From contig CM072878.1 in the NCBI GenBank assembly GCA_036937835.1, forward strand, positions 11,222,001 through 11,286,000: a DNA stretch of 64,000 nucleotides, given 5' to 3'. Of the stretch, positions 9,301 through 16,629 are shown piece after piece (the stretch's first letter is position 1; the number at the start of each line of letters is the position of its first letter). The notes under the pieces are model-generated. The model made no database searches. It was not told the origin of the DNA and saw only the letters and a list, made by a program, of their open reading frames with translations. Position numbers and translations under genes: made by a program. The DNA is from Pampus argenteus (lineage: Eukaryota > Chordata > Actinopteri > Scombriformes > Stromateidae).

Positions 9301-11876
9301 TCTTTCCATTTCTCTCATTCACACTCACTCTTTCCTCGGCATTCGTCTCCCGCTGTGCATGCATTCTTGCCATGGTACAGAAGGAGGAGGAGGAGGAGGG
9401 GAAAAGGGGTGGGTGACCAAAAGCAAAAAAAAAAAAAAAAAAAGTATAGAGCGGAAGCATGAGAGTGTGTCAGAGAAGGAAAGAAAGGAGAGAGGAAAAA
9501 AGGGGGGGTCTCCATGAGGAGGGAGAGACCCAGCATGACTAAAGCTGTAGGGCCCCAGCTCCAGGCTGACCTTCAGAGGGGCTTGCAAAGAGTCAGGTAT
9601 TTAACACAGCTGGCCTTGCATTCTTCCCCCCCTGCCTCTCTCTCACCCCCCATTTATCCTTTCTCCTTCTTCCCTTTCTTTCGTGAGGTGCCCCCCCCCC
9701 CCCTTCTCTCTCCTGGTACCCCTCTTTCTCCGTCCTTCCTTTCCGGTCTCTTTCCCCTCACTTTCGCTCCAAAAGCATGCCTTCCTAGTCCCCATCCCTG
9801 AGTTTTCAAAAGGAAAAAAAAGATAAAAGTGGAGAAGGCGGGGAGAAAGCAGCAAAGGAGAGAATCAGAGGAGAATTGACGCAAACAAGAAAAGAGGGAA
9901 GAAGAGAGTGAGACGGTGGCGGCGGAGGGGGGCGTTGTTGATTCTGTACTGTAGCTGCTGCCGTTCAGGGTTTGTTTTCTTTTTTTTTTTCCAAGAGAAC
10001 CTGAGTCAGATGAGAAGAGGTGAGCGGAAAAGGAAGAAATGAGTTCCACATGTTCTGAATCTGAAGGGTGTCAATGGAAGGAGAGAAAAAAGGCACCAAG
10101 GTTTCACGTCAAAAGACGAGGGTCTGCAAGCCAGAGGAAGCAGCAACTCGGCCATCGCCTCCACTTCCCCTCAACAAGCTCAATATAAAGCTGTAGACCA
10201 GAACAACCTATATTTGTGTTAGATGCAGCTTCAACCCAAAGTTTCATTTCACTCTTTCTAAACAGACAGGAAAGACCATAACACCAGTGCATCCAAATGA
10301 AGCTATAAAAACATCTATTCAAAAAAGCGCCATCTATAGATCTGCTATAGATGTCCATCTCTGCCAAAAGGCCTGAGGACAGTGTGGTACAGGAGGAAGC
10401 ATAACATAGTAATGTCATCATCTATTATTTGCTGGCTGGGGCCAGAGCCAGCCGTGCTCTGTGAACTTTTCCTGTGGAAGACGATCCCTCATTCTGCGCA
10501 ACTATTTCAAAGCCCCGGAAATCCAGGCGAGTGCCAATAGAGGGCTGCTGCCGCTGCTGGAGATGGTGAGAGCCAGAGAAGAGCGAGAGAAGAGCGAGAG
10601 AAGAGCCAGAGAGGAGCCAGAGAAGAGCCAGAGAGGAGCCAGAGAAGAGCCAGAGAGGAGCCAGAGAAGAGCCAGAGAAGAGCCAGAGAAGAGCCAGAGA
10701 AGAGCCAGAGAGGAGCCAGAGAGGAGCCAGAGAGGAGCCAGAGAAGAGCCAGAGAAGAGCCAGAGAGGAGCCAGAGAGGAGCCAGAGAGGAGCCAGAGAG
10801 GAGCCAGAGAAGACCCAGAGAAGACCCAGAGAAGACCCAGAGAAGAGCCAGAGAGGGGCCAGAGGAGAAGCCAGAGGAGAAGCCAGAGGAGAAGCCAGAG
10901 GAGAAGCCAGAGAGGACCCAGAGAAGACCCAGAGAGGAGCCAGAGAGTGGAAAGTGGTAAAAGTGTGTTTTCTACTACCGTAAAAGGGTGCCAGTAATAT
11001 CTGCCTGTGTGTGCAGACGAAGTACATTCTTTCTCTAAATCTAAAACACAGATTTAAAAAGCCTTACCTGTATCCCCTCTCCATCACTTCCACCGCCCTC
11101 ATGGACACAGAGGCCCTCTGCGCCTTCGCAGACAGTCCAACCAGCGCTTTGGCTTTGAAATCACAACTCCACTCCTCCTCTTCATTGAGCGTGGGCAGGT
11201 ATCCACACACTACTTTCAGGTCGCCCAGCCCGTTTGAGTTGACGTGACTCGGGTTTTCTCCACCGGTCCTCACGTACTCGAGGTAAATGTCAGAGGTCAG
11301 AAACATCTGGTAGGCGTTGTCCTCCATGTTGGTCTGGATCTCAGTCTGCGCCTGGTCGAACATGGAGGAGTCTACGTGTTGCCTCTTGATATTATCCCGT
11401 ATGAAGGTCTTCGTCGCGGGCTTCAGCTGTTTGGCGACAACGCTGTTGTTCTCGATGTAGCGCTTGTAAATTGCTTTGGCGACTCTCTGTGTTTTGGTAT
11501 CCTTGAGGTCCATTTGCCTGAAGCCATTGCAGGCGAACCAAAAGTCTAAAGTATCGACACATTTCTCTCGCTCCAGGAATGTCCTGAAAAGAAGAGCACC
11601 ATCCTGGTCTCCGAGGAGAGAGTGCAAAGACTTGGTCCACCGGGAGAGCGGTGAATCCGGGGAGGCACTCCCCTCCGGCTCCCCAAGTCCATCCTCGTTC
11701 CTCCTCGCTGAGGAGACCGGAGATCCGAGCAGGACTGATTTAGGGGGATCCAGAGGTTTCATCATCGCCAGTTTGCCGGGGTAGCAGGGCGCCTCGCCCT
11801 CCTCCCCAGGCACCGGGGGTCGAGGAGCATCTTCTCGGAAACTACTGGCAATATGGTCCATAAGCGCCCGGCTCAT
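2244..11876 (-). CDS. axin2: Axin2 (conductin), scaffold of the beta-catenin destruction complex; nine coding exons, 3' end missing
   Basis: Spliced CDS is complement of 2244-2411, 3193-3327, 3494-3709, 3815-3991, 4101-4576, 4673-4813, 6561-6663, 8816-8947 and 11068-11876: 2357 nt, 785 full codons plus two bases. Phases agree at every junction. Seen: tankyrase-binding motif SSFREDAPRPPVPGEEGE (residues 11-28), RGS domain (about 82-203), GSK3-binding helix (about 361-395), beta-catenin-binding segment (406-428, with LSRVLKTPGCQSP), His-rich KHIHHHYIHHH (490-500), conserved PPLPPPNTLAQLEEACRRL, and the start of the DIX domain (from about 747). Known: Axin2 nucleates APC, GSK3, CK1 and beta-catenin for beta-catenin phosphorylation in the cytoplasm, and is itself a Wnt target acting as negative feedback. 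The N-terminal motif and the exon 9/10 region match human AXIN2 rather than AXIN1. Start ATG 11876-11874 is chosen because it gives the AXIN2 N-terminus, has a purine at -3, and an in-frame TGA lies upstream in exon 1 (13431-13429). The last exon, about 41 residues in human, is outside the window. Confidence 0.97.
2412..3192. other. axin2 intron 9
   Basis: Intron between exons 9 and 10. A purine-rich plus-strand block at 3119-3172 (transcript CU-rich) lies just after the exon 9 donor; read in frame it gives the Ser-rich tail of an unspliced product. A short GT run lies near 2628-2657. No other feature seen. Confidence 0.8.
3193..3327 (-). CDS. axin2: axin2 exon 9, symmetric exon with a weak donor
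   Basis: 135 bp, phase 2 to 2, residues 685-730. Acceptor ATCTCTCTGCAG. The donor AGAAGA followed by GTACGA is unusual, but it was chosen because joining to 2411 gives SLQSEEMKECKK, which aligns residue for residue with human SLAPEDHKEPKK just before the DIX domain. Without this splice the frame runs on through a Ser-rich tail (intronic bases read as codons) to a TAG at 3117-3119. Boundaries rest on this alignment, not on donor strength. Confidence 0.82.
3494..3709 (-). CDS. axin2: axin2 exon 8: proline-rich conserved linker
   Basis: 216 bp, phase 2 to 2, residues 613 to the split Arg 685. It begins STQSTKKTFGGSS and ends with FIQDPAMPPLPPPNTLAQLE and EACRRLEEVSIKTTKQ, very close to human AXIN2. 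Acceptor CTCTCTTGCAG. Donor is AAAG followed by GTGCAC, weak by consensus; reading on without splicing gives RCTETTG and a stop. Splicing to 3327 restores KQRHSVSSLQRE, which aligns without gaps to human KQRCCVASQQRD. Confidence 0.9.
3815..3991 (-). CDS. axin2: axin2 exon 7
   Basis: 177 bp, phase 2 to 2, residues 554 to the split 613. The first half (RSSSLSRRVCRSGAEEGVAE) is poorly conserved. The second half, LQLPNNTTDPTQNVLQWILE then SKQQGRHKSH, matches the human segment around QWMLESERQ. Acceptor CTCTTCCTACCAG; donor CACAG followed by GTGAGC. Confidence 0.92.
4101..4576 (-). CDS. axin2: axin2 exon 6: beta-catenin-binding segment and His-rich linker
   Basis: 476 bp, phase 0 to 2, residues 396 to the split Gly 554. 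It starts EEEREDTENGEDPQAILDE and continues HLSRVLKTPGCQSP, the helix that docks on beta-catenin armadillo repeats. Then come a Ser/Pro-rich part and KHIHHHYIHHHASPKTKEQI, shared with human AXIN2. A Cys-rich patch (CSSSGECQPCQPY) takes the place of the human Cys/Tyr-rich stretch. Acceptor TTTTTACCAG; donor GTGGG followed by GTCAGT. Confidence 0.95.
4673..4813 (-). CDS. axin2: axin2 exon 5: GSK3-binding helix
   Basis: 141 bp, phase 0 to 0, 47 codons (residues 349-395). It contains EPAAFAAQLISRLESLKRDQ followed by EERLQQIQE, the counterpart of the amphipathic helix by which Axin holds GSK3beta. Acceptor is CTCTCCAAAG and donor GAG followed by GTTTGT, somewhat weaker than the other donors. In phase, so skipping would delete the GSK3 site without a frameshift. 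Confidence 0.92.
4814..6560. other. axin2 intron 4
   Basis: No exon seen. It contains purine-rich stretches (5160-5310), a poly(A) run at 5740-5754, a (TG)n then (GA)n compound repeat at 6346-6387, and a relatively CpG-containing stretch at about 6180-6275 that could be regulatory, although nothing specific identifies it. Confidence 0.7.
6346..6387. repeat. (TG)n-(GA)n compound microsatellite
   Basis: Sixteen TG units followed directly by about five GA units, in axin2 intron 4. Confidence 0.97.
6561..6663 (-). CDS. axin2: axin2 exon 4
   Basis: 103 bp completing the Val codon and ending in phase 0, residues 314-348. It reads DGIPPYKLGSKKQLHREMQ followed by RNMRMNSQVSLPAFP, co-linear with human AXIN2. 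Acceptor CGCCCTCAG; donor CCT followed by GTAAGTA. Confidence 0.93.
6664..8815. other. axin2 intron 3
   Basis: No coding exon seen between exons 3 and 4. Contains a CA run near 7029-7053, poly(C) near 7390 and 7553, a poly(A) run near 7865 and a (CA)n run at about 8766-8789 close to the exon 3 donor. The stretch 8360-8395 (GATTAGTCGATAATGATGCA) resembles the AT-rich ends of dispersed fish DNA transposons; this is a weak impression only. Confidence 0.65.
8816..8947 (-). CDS. axin2: axin2 exon 3
   Basis: 132 bp, phase 2 in and 2 out, residues 270-313. It reads SYKRGDSLNPCHVGSFAP, then SSTNDSEVSSDALTDDAMS and VTDSSV, matching the AXIN2 stretch after the RGS domain. Acceptor CCTCTGCAG; donor GT followed by GTAAG. 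A (CA)n block (transcript UG) begins about 27 nt beyond the donor. Confidence 0.93.
8948..11067. other. axin2 intron 2 with minisatellite
   Basis: 2.1-kb intron between exons 2 and 3. It carries purine/pyrimidine-rich blocks (9380-9520 and 9620-9760), poly(A) at about 9425-9443, and a 12-bp-unit minisatellite at 10568-10947 described separately. No exon seen. Confidence 0.75.
10568..10947. repeat. Minisatellite, 12-bp unit of the type GAGCCAGAGAAG/AGG
   Basis: About 30 imperfect tandem units. Variants are GAGCCAGAGAAG, GAGCCAGAGAGG and GACCCAGAGAAG, with a 15-bp variant (GAGAAGCCAGAG plus GAG) near 10860-10905. Because the unit is a multiple of three, both strands stay open: plus reads as Arg/Glu-rich (REEPEKSQR) and minus as Leu/Ser/Gly/Trp-rich (LWLFSGSSLA). 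These long frames are by-products of the repeat and not called genes. Confidence 0.97.
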
Positions 11877-11995
11877 GGCTGTGAAGGCGGCAGCGGAGAG
11901 CCGGTGTGCTGTTCGCCTCCTCTGAGCTTCTACTGTAATCTCCTCACTCTCTCTTATGTCAGCGGGGAGCTTCTCTCTGGCTGCCCGTCTTCTCT
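11068..11995 (-). CDS. axin2: axin2 exon 2: 5' UTR end, start codon, tankyrase-binding motif and RGS domain
   Basis: The acceptor TTTGTGTTTCAG precedes 11995. The first 119 nt are 5' UTR and coding begins at 11876. The 809 coding nt give residues 1-269 plus two bases. The RGS domain (about 82-203) includes LEREKCVDTLDFWFACNGFR and AYQMFLTSDIYLEYVR, nearly identical to human AXIN2; in the family this domain binds the SAMP repeats of APC. After it come GYLPTLNEEEEWSCDF and the tail ending in GYR. The donor after 11068 is ACAG followed by GTAAGG. Confidence 0.97.
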
Positions 11996-12046
11996 CTGAA
12001 ACACAAAGTATTGATCTAATCAAAAGCAGATCCGCCCCAACTTCAA

Positions 12047-12079
<33 letters not shown>

Positions 12080-12085
12080 GGGAGA

Positions 12086-12123
<38 letters not shown>
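12047..12123. repeat. (GA)n tract upstream of axin2 exon 2
   Basis: 77 bp of GA with occasional GGGA interruptions on the plus strand; the axin2 pre-mRNA therefore carries a long CU tract some 50 nt before the exon 2 acceptor. Confidence 0.98.
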
Positions 12124-12127
<4 letters not shown>

Positions 12128-12787
12128 AGTCTTTTCAGACCCTCGCTGACTTTTACAGAAAAAGACAAGCTCGTCCAGAGAAAACGCTGCAGCAGCATTA
12201 CATAAACAGCAGTTCTTCATCTCCCAACCTGGAATGTGATTTCTACAGAGGCGCTGTTTGGTTAAGAAGCACATTGAGAATGAATGTAAGCAGCAGAAAA
12301 GCACCTGAGCGATGATGCCTGAGAGAGCTGGATATCATGTTGCTTCTTAATAACTCAACACAAGTAGTATGATTATAAGTATGCCAAACGCGGCTGTGAA
12401 CTGAACACCATTAATAAATCATGTATCCTTCAAAAACGTGCCAGCGCATTACGCACAGACGAGGCTAATATTAACGCTTCCGGATCCATCACGCTTTGGT
12501 TGTCAGGGTTATCAGCCTGCTGCAGGAGGCGAGCACATGGTTTACTACCACCCGAGACACTTTCTAATATCCTAACGATCATTTTAAAAAACAAAAACAA
12601 AAACAAAACACACACAAACAAACAAGCATTTCTTATGTCTTACTAGATCAGGTCAAAGTGAGCCACCTGTGAGTACCTGATGTGGGACAAACTGGATGAG
12701 AAACGTGACCAACATAGTCTGCTGCTGTTTGATGTAGCACTATCAGAGTATTAACTATTTGTTGCACATGATCGCTCCTACAACCTC

Positions 12788-12978
12788 AAATAAAAATAAA
12801 TAAATAAATAAATAAACAAGCACCAGTGTTGCATCGTATGAGCGGCTGATGTGCAACACTGCAGATGTCACTGTGTATCACTGACACACGGTTACACTGA
12901 TCCAGGGTTAAAACTTGTCATCCACAGTAGAAAAACAACTGCAGATAAATAAATAAATACATAAATAAATAAATAAAT
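12788..12978. repeat. Two (AAAT)n microsatellites
   Basis: Tetranucleotide AAAT repeats at about 12788-12817 and 12943-12978, separated by unique sequence, in axin2 intron 1. Confidence 0.9.
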
Positions 12979-13348
12979 CTCCCTACACCAATTAAAACAC
13001 CTCGCTTCTGCTATTTAAAATAATCCTCCTACATTATAACCCCACTGAAGTCAGCGGTTCAAGTTTAATTAAAGCAACAAAAAACACAACAAAAACGCAC
13101 GAGCCCTCGTTAACGTCCAGTCCCAAGTACACCAAAGTCTCAGATCTTGTGGGGGAGAAATTCCGCCCAAAGAAACCAGTAAACTTCTGACACAAATTCA
13201 GCTTTCAACTGGAAAAACGTGAAGTCAAACAATTGTCGAAAAGAAAACGAAGACAACGATTACAGAAACGATTTTTTTTTTGCTCTTTAAACGCGTAAAA
13301 AGCGGCTCGTTTCCCCCTGAACGTTACTTCAAAGGCGAGTTAACAGCA

Positions 13349-13357
13349 CATCAAAGG
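13349..13357 (-). promoter_or_regulatory. Candidate TCF/LEF site in axin2 intron 1
   Basis: Plus strand reads CATCAAAGG, the reverse complement of CCTTTGATG, an exact match to the TCF/LEF consensus (C/G)CTTTGAT(C/G). It lies 50 bp inside intron 1, just after exon 1. Axin2 is a direct Wnt/TCF target in vertebrates, with functional sites known near the promoter and in intron 1. Occupancy is inferred. Confidence 0.5.
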
Positions 13358-13406
13358 AAACTCCGATGGGGGCCAGTTTGAGGAGCAACACACTGCCGTA
13401 ACTTAC

Positions 13407-13560
13407 CATCGATCCACGAGTTCTCTCCTCAAATTAAACTCCGGTTGGTTTTTGGTTTTTTATCCACACACACACAAAGCATGAATAATCCACAGTCCTC
13501 GAGTCCACGGCGCGTCCACATACAGTGCCCCGTTCAGGTTTGAGTCGGTTTACGGAGAGA
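13407..13560 (-). other. axin2: axin2 non-coding first exon (5' UTR), 3' boundary certain, 5' end unknown
   Basis: On the minus strand, GATCGATG is followed by GTAAGT, a consensus splice donor after position 13407. Joined to the acceptor before 11995 it makes a 5' UTR with an in-frame TGA (13431-13429) ahead of the Axin2 start and no in-frame ATG between. The last three bases of the exon are an ATG that opens a short upstream ORF in another frame. The transcription start cannot be read from the sequence, so the right boundary given is arbitrary. Human AXIN2 uses alternative non-coding first exons, so others may exist upstream. Confidence 0.65.
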
Positions 13561-14947
13561 AAAATGCACTCGAGAGGAGGAAAAAAAAAAAAAAAAAATA
13601 CCGCTTTTCTCCCTCCTCCTTTTCTCCTCCCAGTGGTTTCAGGCTGCCATGCCGCACGGTAGGTCTCTCCTGTAGGCGACTCCAACACCAACTGAACCGA
13701 GAGGCTGGAGCAGCGCACTTCAAAGCAGGGAACCGACTGCCAGGTCCTGAAAGCTGCATAAAGGACAAATGCAGCCTGAGAGAGAGAGGGAAAAAAAAAA
13801 AGAAAAGTGGCGGAGATTTCCCAGATATGTTTCAGTCACTCGGGATGAAACACATATTTAAAGGTTGCACCAGTTTATTTTCTGACACGCGATTTTTTTT
13901 AAATTTATTTATTTATTTTTTAAACCAATCTTTTCCCAGATCACGAAGTTGCAGCTCCACGGTGAGGACCTTATCAAAGACAAGCAATCTTGAGCCAACT
14001 CCCCGAGGCTTTTGGAGCGTCAGAAGTAACTGATCTGCCGCCCCAATAGCATTATCGCTACAATCCCTCTGTTGCTACATAAACTTTAAAGACGCAGAGA
14101 TCTTTTTTTTTCTTTTTCAAGATCCGCATAGTTTTCGAGATTAACCCGCTGGAGTCCTGAGGATGCACAATGCATGCACCGGCGTGTATCAAATTAGTGC
14201 GTTTATATCCTCATATGAATATTGGGCTCATATAAAAGACAGAAGCAGAGTAGAATAATCAAACTATGATTTTTTTTTAATCCACTTATGTGAACTCAGA
14301 TCATTGTCCCTGCTGCAAGATTTACAGGCTTGATCAAGGACATTTCAGCAGGACAATAGTTTTGTAACATGCTTGCCTTTTTAAATATATGATATAGTCA
14401 CTTTAAGCATCCACAAATCTCATTTCTATACAGCATGTTGCAATAAGAAGCTGTTATCACTCCACAGCGCCTACCAGTGGCAGGAAGAGCACATGCAGGC
14501 AGGATTAAAACATCTGCTCACTGAGGATAAGTTCACTGAAGGATGTTATCATATCATTTGAGCATCAGAAGAATGAATCCTCTCTGCGTTGTGCACAGAC
14601 CCTTCAGTGCAGCATGAGATAACATAAAAAAAGGAGTGAAAGGCCCACAGACATTCAATATACATCCATTTACTGGTTGGACTGAGAGGAGTTGTTTGGA
14701 CGCAGACAGCAGTGGACATTTTGGACACTGCATTTCCTTTTTTTTTTCTTTTTCCCCTTACTGGACCGGGTACAGTCAGTGATGTTAATGGTGTTTATAG
14801 AACAGAGTCAATAGTGTTTTGGATGAAGGCCTTTAGTGTTCAAATGAGCCACCACAGGGGACCCTTTGTACACAAGGACCGGCTATATTCTTGAAAGGGG
14901 AACAGTAGGTGTCTGTGTGTCCTTGTTGTCTCAGTGGACAGAGATTC

Positions 14948-14971
14948 AAAAAAAAAAAAAAAAAAAAAAAA
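14948..14971. repeat. Poly(A) run
   Basis: About 24 uninterrupted A on the plus strand, in the intergenic region upstream of axin2. No retrogene or SINE body was recognised in front of it. Confidence 0.95.
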
Positions 14972-14994
14972 GTACAGTACAAAAGACGGCAAAC

Positions 14995-15003
14995 GCTTTG
15001 ATC
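14995..15003 (+). promoter_or_regulatory. Candidate TCF/LEF site upstream of axin2
   Basis: GCTTTGATC matches (C/G)CTTTGAT(C/G) exactly, about 1.6 kb upstream of the exon 1 donor. Weaker TTCAAAG or ATCAAAG cores also occur near 13329, 13720 and 13973. Function inferred from axin2 biology. Confidence 0.4.
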
Positions 15004-15349
15004 AACCTGTTTGTTATAAAGGTGCTGTGAAACTTTCTCCCTTGATGCTTCACTTCCTATCAAGGTTAATAAAAGAGGAAATTGCAGGAAACTGATGACT
15101 AAAGGATTACTCATCACTCAAAGGCCACTTTATCACATCATTTCCTGCACAAAAATATGTGTTGCGACCAGGGGACTTCTGCGGTTATATATATATAAAG
15201 TAATAATCAATTATTCAAATAGATAGCTCAAATTAATGGAAAAAATGGTGAAATAACTAATCATAATGGACAAATGGTTAAAATTACTTGAAATAAAAAA
15301 TTGTAAAATAGCTTAAAATAACTTAAAAGTACAATCGAAATAAGTTCTG

Positions 15350-15480
15350 ATAATTGGTAACAGATAATAGTAATAGATACATGGTTCCCATACAGTGGTG
15401 TTGATGAAGGAGTACTTGAGTTAATCTGACAGGGCTGTAGGGGTACACAGACAACAAGAGGGTCGGGAGCCACTGATGTA
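15350..15480 (-). mobile_element. Possible degenerate hAT-type element end
   Basis: On the minus strand the segment starts CAGTGGCTCCCGACCCTC near 15474 and runs into ACCCCTACAG, resembling the CAGTGGTTCCCAACC ends of widespread vertebrate hAT elements. No matching opposite end or target duplication was found, so this is a resemblance only. Confidence 0.3.
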
Positions 15481-16552
15481 CAGTACATCTGACATCTGGG
15501 TCAATGACCGCTCATCGGAGGAGTAAAAGAAGTTTACACAAACAACATTTCGTATCTCATAAAAGCACGTCTACACAGTCTGGGTCTTTTTTTTTTTTTT
15601 TTGTAGGTATACAGGTCATCTGGCTAATATACAAACAACGTCAGCCTTTGTTAACTTTGCAGGGCCAAAGGCTGACCTCTGACAGTAAACACACCAGGGT
15701 GGAAACCGTCACCATGGCGATGGTGTGGACCTCCTGCCAGTACCGGGGGGCCAGTTGGGCCCTCATGTCCTGCCTTGTCAACCCCCTCTGTGGTTCATGG
15801 GAGGTCCCTCTGTAAGTTGGTGTCTTCCCTGCTGCCCCTCAGGAGCTGACCTCAGGTCTGTGAGTTGGCCTGAGACCAGGGGGTGTCCTTGGCTCCTGGC
15901 CCTATAAAAAGACCCTTGAAAGAGGGCTTCAGGGGGAGAGAGGTTATGGGGTGTAACTGTCTCTCAGTTTGGGAAGATATTATTACAGGGACAGGTCAAA
16001 TTCAGCCTGACTACAAAGAACACTATAAATGGAGACTGAAGGACACACGTAAATCATTAGCGGGCCCAATCAATTCTTTAATGTTTACTGCTCCCTTTTT
16101 TTGCACAAGATACACACATATAGAAGTTCTTATTGTATCTAAAGACATGAAAACACCTCCTATCCAGCAACTTAAGAAGGCTGGAGAGGTTTTTACAACT
16201 GGGTTATATAGTCTCTTGAGCAGCTCTGGCCTGTTGTAACTGCTACTGGCCACCTCAGTTGCAGTCATAAACACTTGGAGTGTGTGTGTGTGTGTGTGTG
16301 TACGTGTATGCATCTACCATTGGTGTCCTCTCATTGCTGCAGCTCTGTGATCAGTAACTGCTCTCAATTACAGTATTGTGTGCTGTTCCATTCGGCTTGG
16401 GGTTAAACTCTTTGCAGACCTCTTTGAAGTACTCATCCCTTTATCTCAAGCCAGAGCCAAGAATTTGGGGGAGGACAATGGAAAATGAAACCAACAGGGA
16501 AGCTTACGGCAATTATCAACCAGGGCCATGAGGAGGAAGTCAGCACACACAG

Positions 16553-16629
16553 GCAGACAGAGACAGAGAGAGACAGAGAGACAGAGAGACAGAGAGACAG
16601 AGAGACAGAGAGACAGAGAGAGAGAGAGC
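16553..16629. repeat. (GAGACAGA)n repeat
   Basis: Tandem 8-bp units, about eight copies, ending in a GA run. Confidence 0.95.

Larger units (their letters stand above)
11996..13406. other. axin2 intron 1
   Basis: 1.4-kb intron between the non-coding exon 1 and exon 2. A (GA)n block (transcript CU) lies at 12047-12123, about 50 bp before the exon 2 acceptor. Two AAAT repeats lie at 12788-12817 and 12943-12978. A TCF/LEF-type site is at 13349-13357. No coding sequence seen. Confidence 0.75.
11954..13409 (-). other. Upstream ORF in the axin2 5' UTR (14 codons, spliced)
   Basis: The ATG at 13409-13407 is the last codon of exon 1. It continues into exon 2 (11995 to 11954) as MREDGQPERSSPLT and then TAA, ending 77 nt before the Axin2 ATG. 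It exists only in the spliced mRNA that uses this exon 1. The frame differs from the main ORF. Human AXIN2 5' UTRs are reported to control translation, which makes a regulatory uORF plausible. Function here is inference. Confidence 0.5.

Noticed and set aside
10461..10997. 178-codon plus-strand frame and about 200-codon minus-strand frame
   Set aside because: Both are produced by the 12-bp minisatellite in an axin2 intron; no start context, splice sites or known domain.
11876..12023. Upstream ATG at 12023 extending the Axin2 frame by 49 codons
   Set aside because: It lies on the intron side of the exon 2 acceptor, so it is not in the spliced mRNA; the ATG at 11876 gives the conserved N-terminus.
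13434..13718. 94-codon minus-strand frame over axin2 exon 1
   Set aside because: Crosses a poly-Phe run from the poly(T)/poly(A) tract and its frame does not join to Axin2; the in-frame TGA in exon 1 argues that exon 1 is non-coding.
15504..15815. 103-codon plus-strand frame ending WTSCQYRGASWALMSC...
   Set aside because: Includes a poly-Phe run from a poly(T) tract and matches no family; the GC-rich part is kept as a possible regulatory element only.
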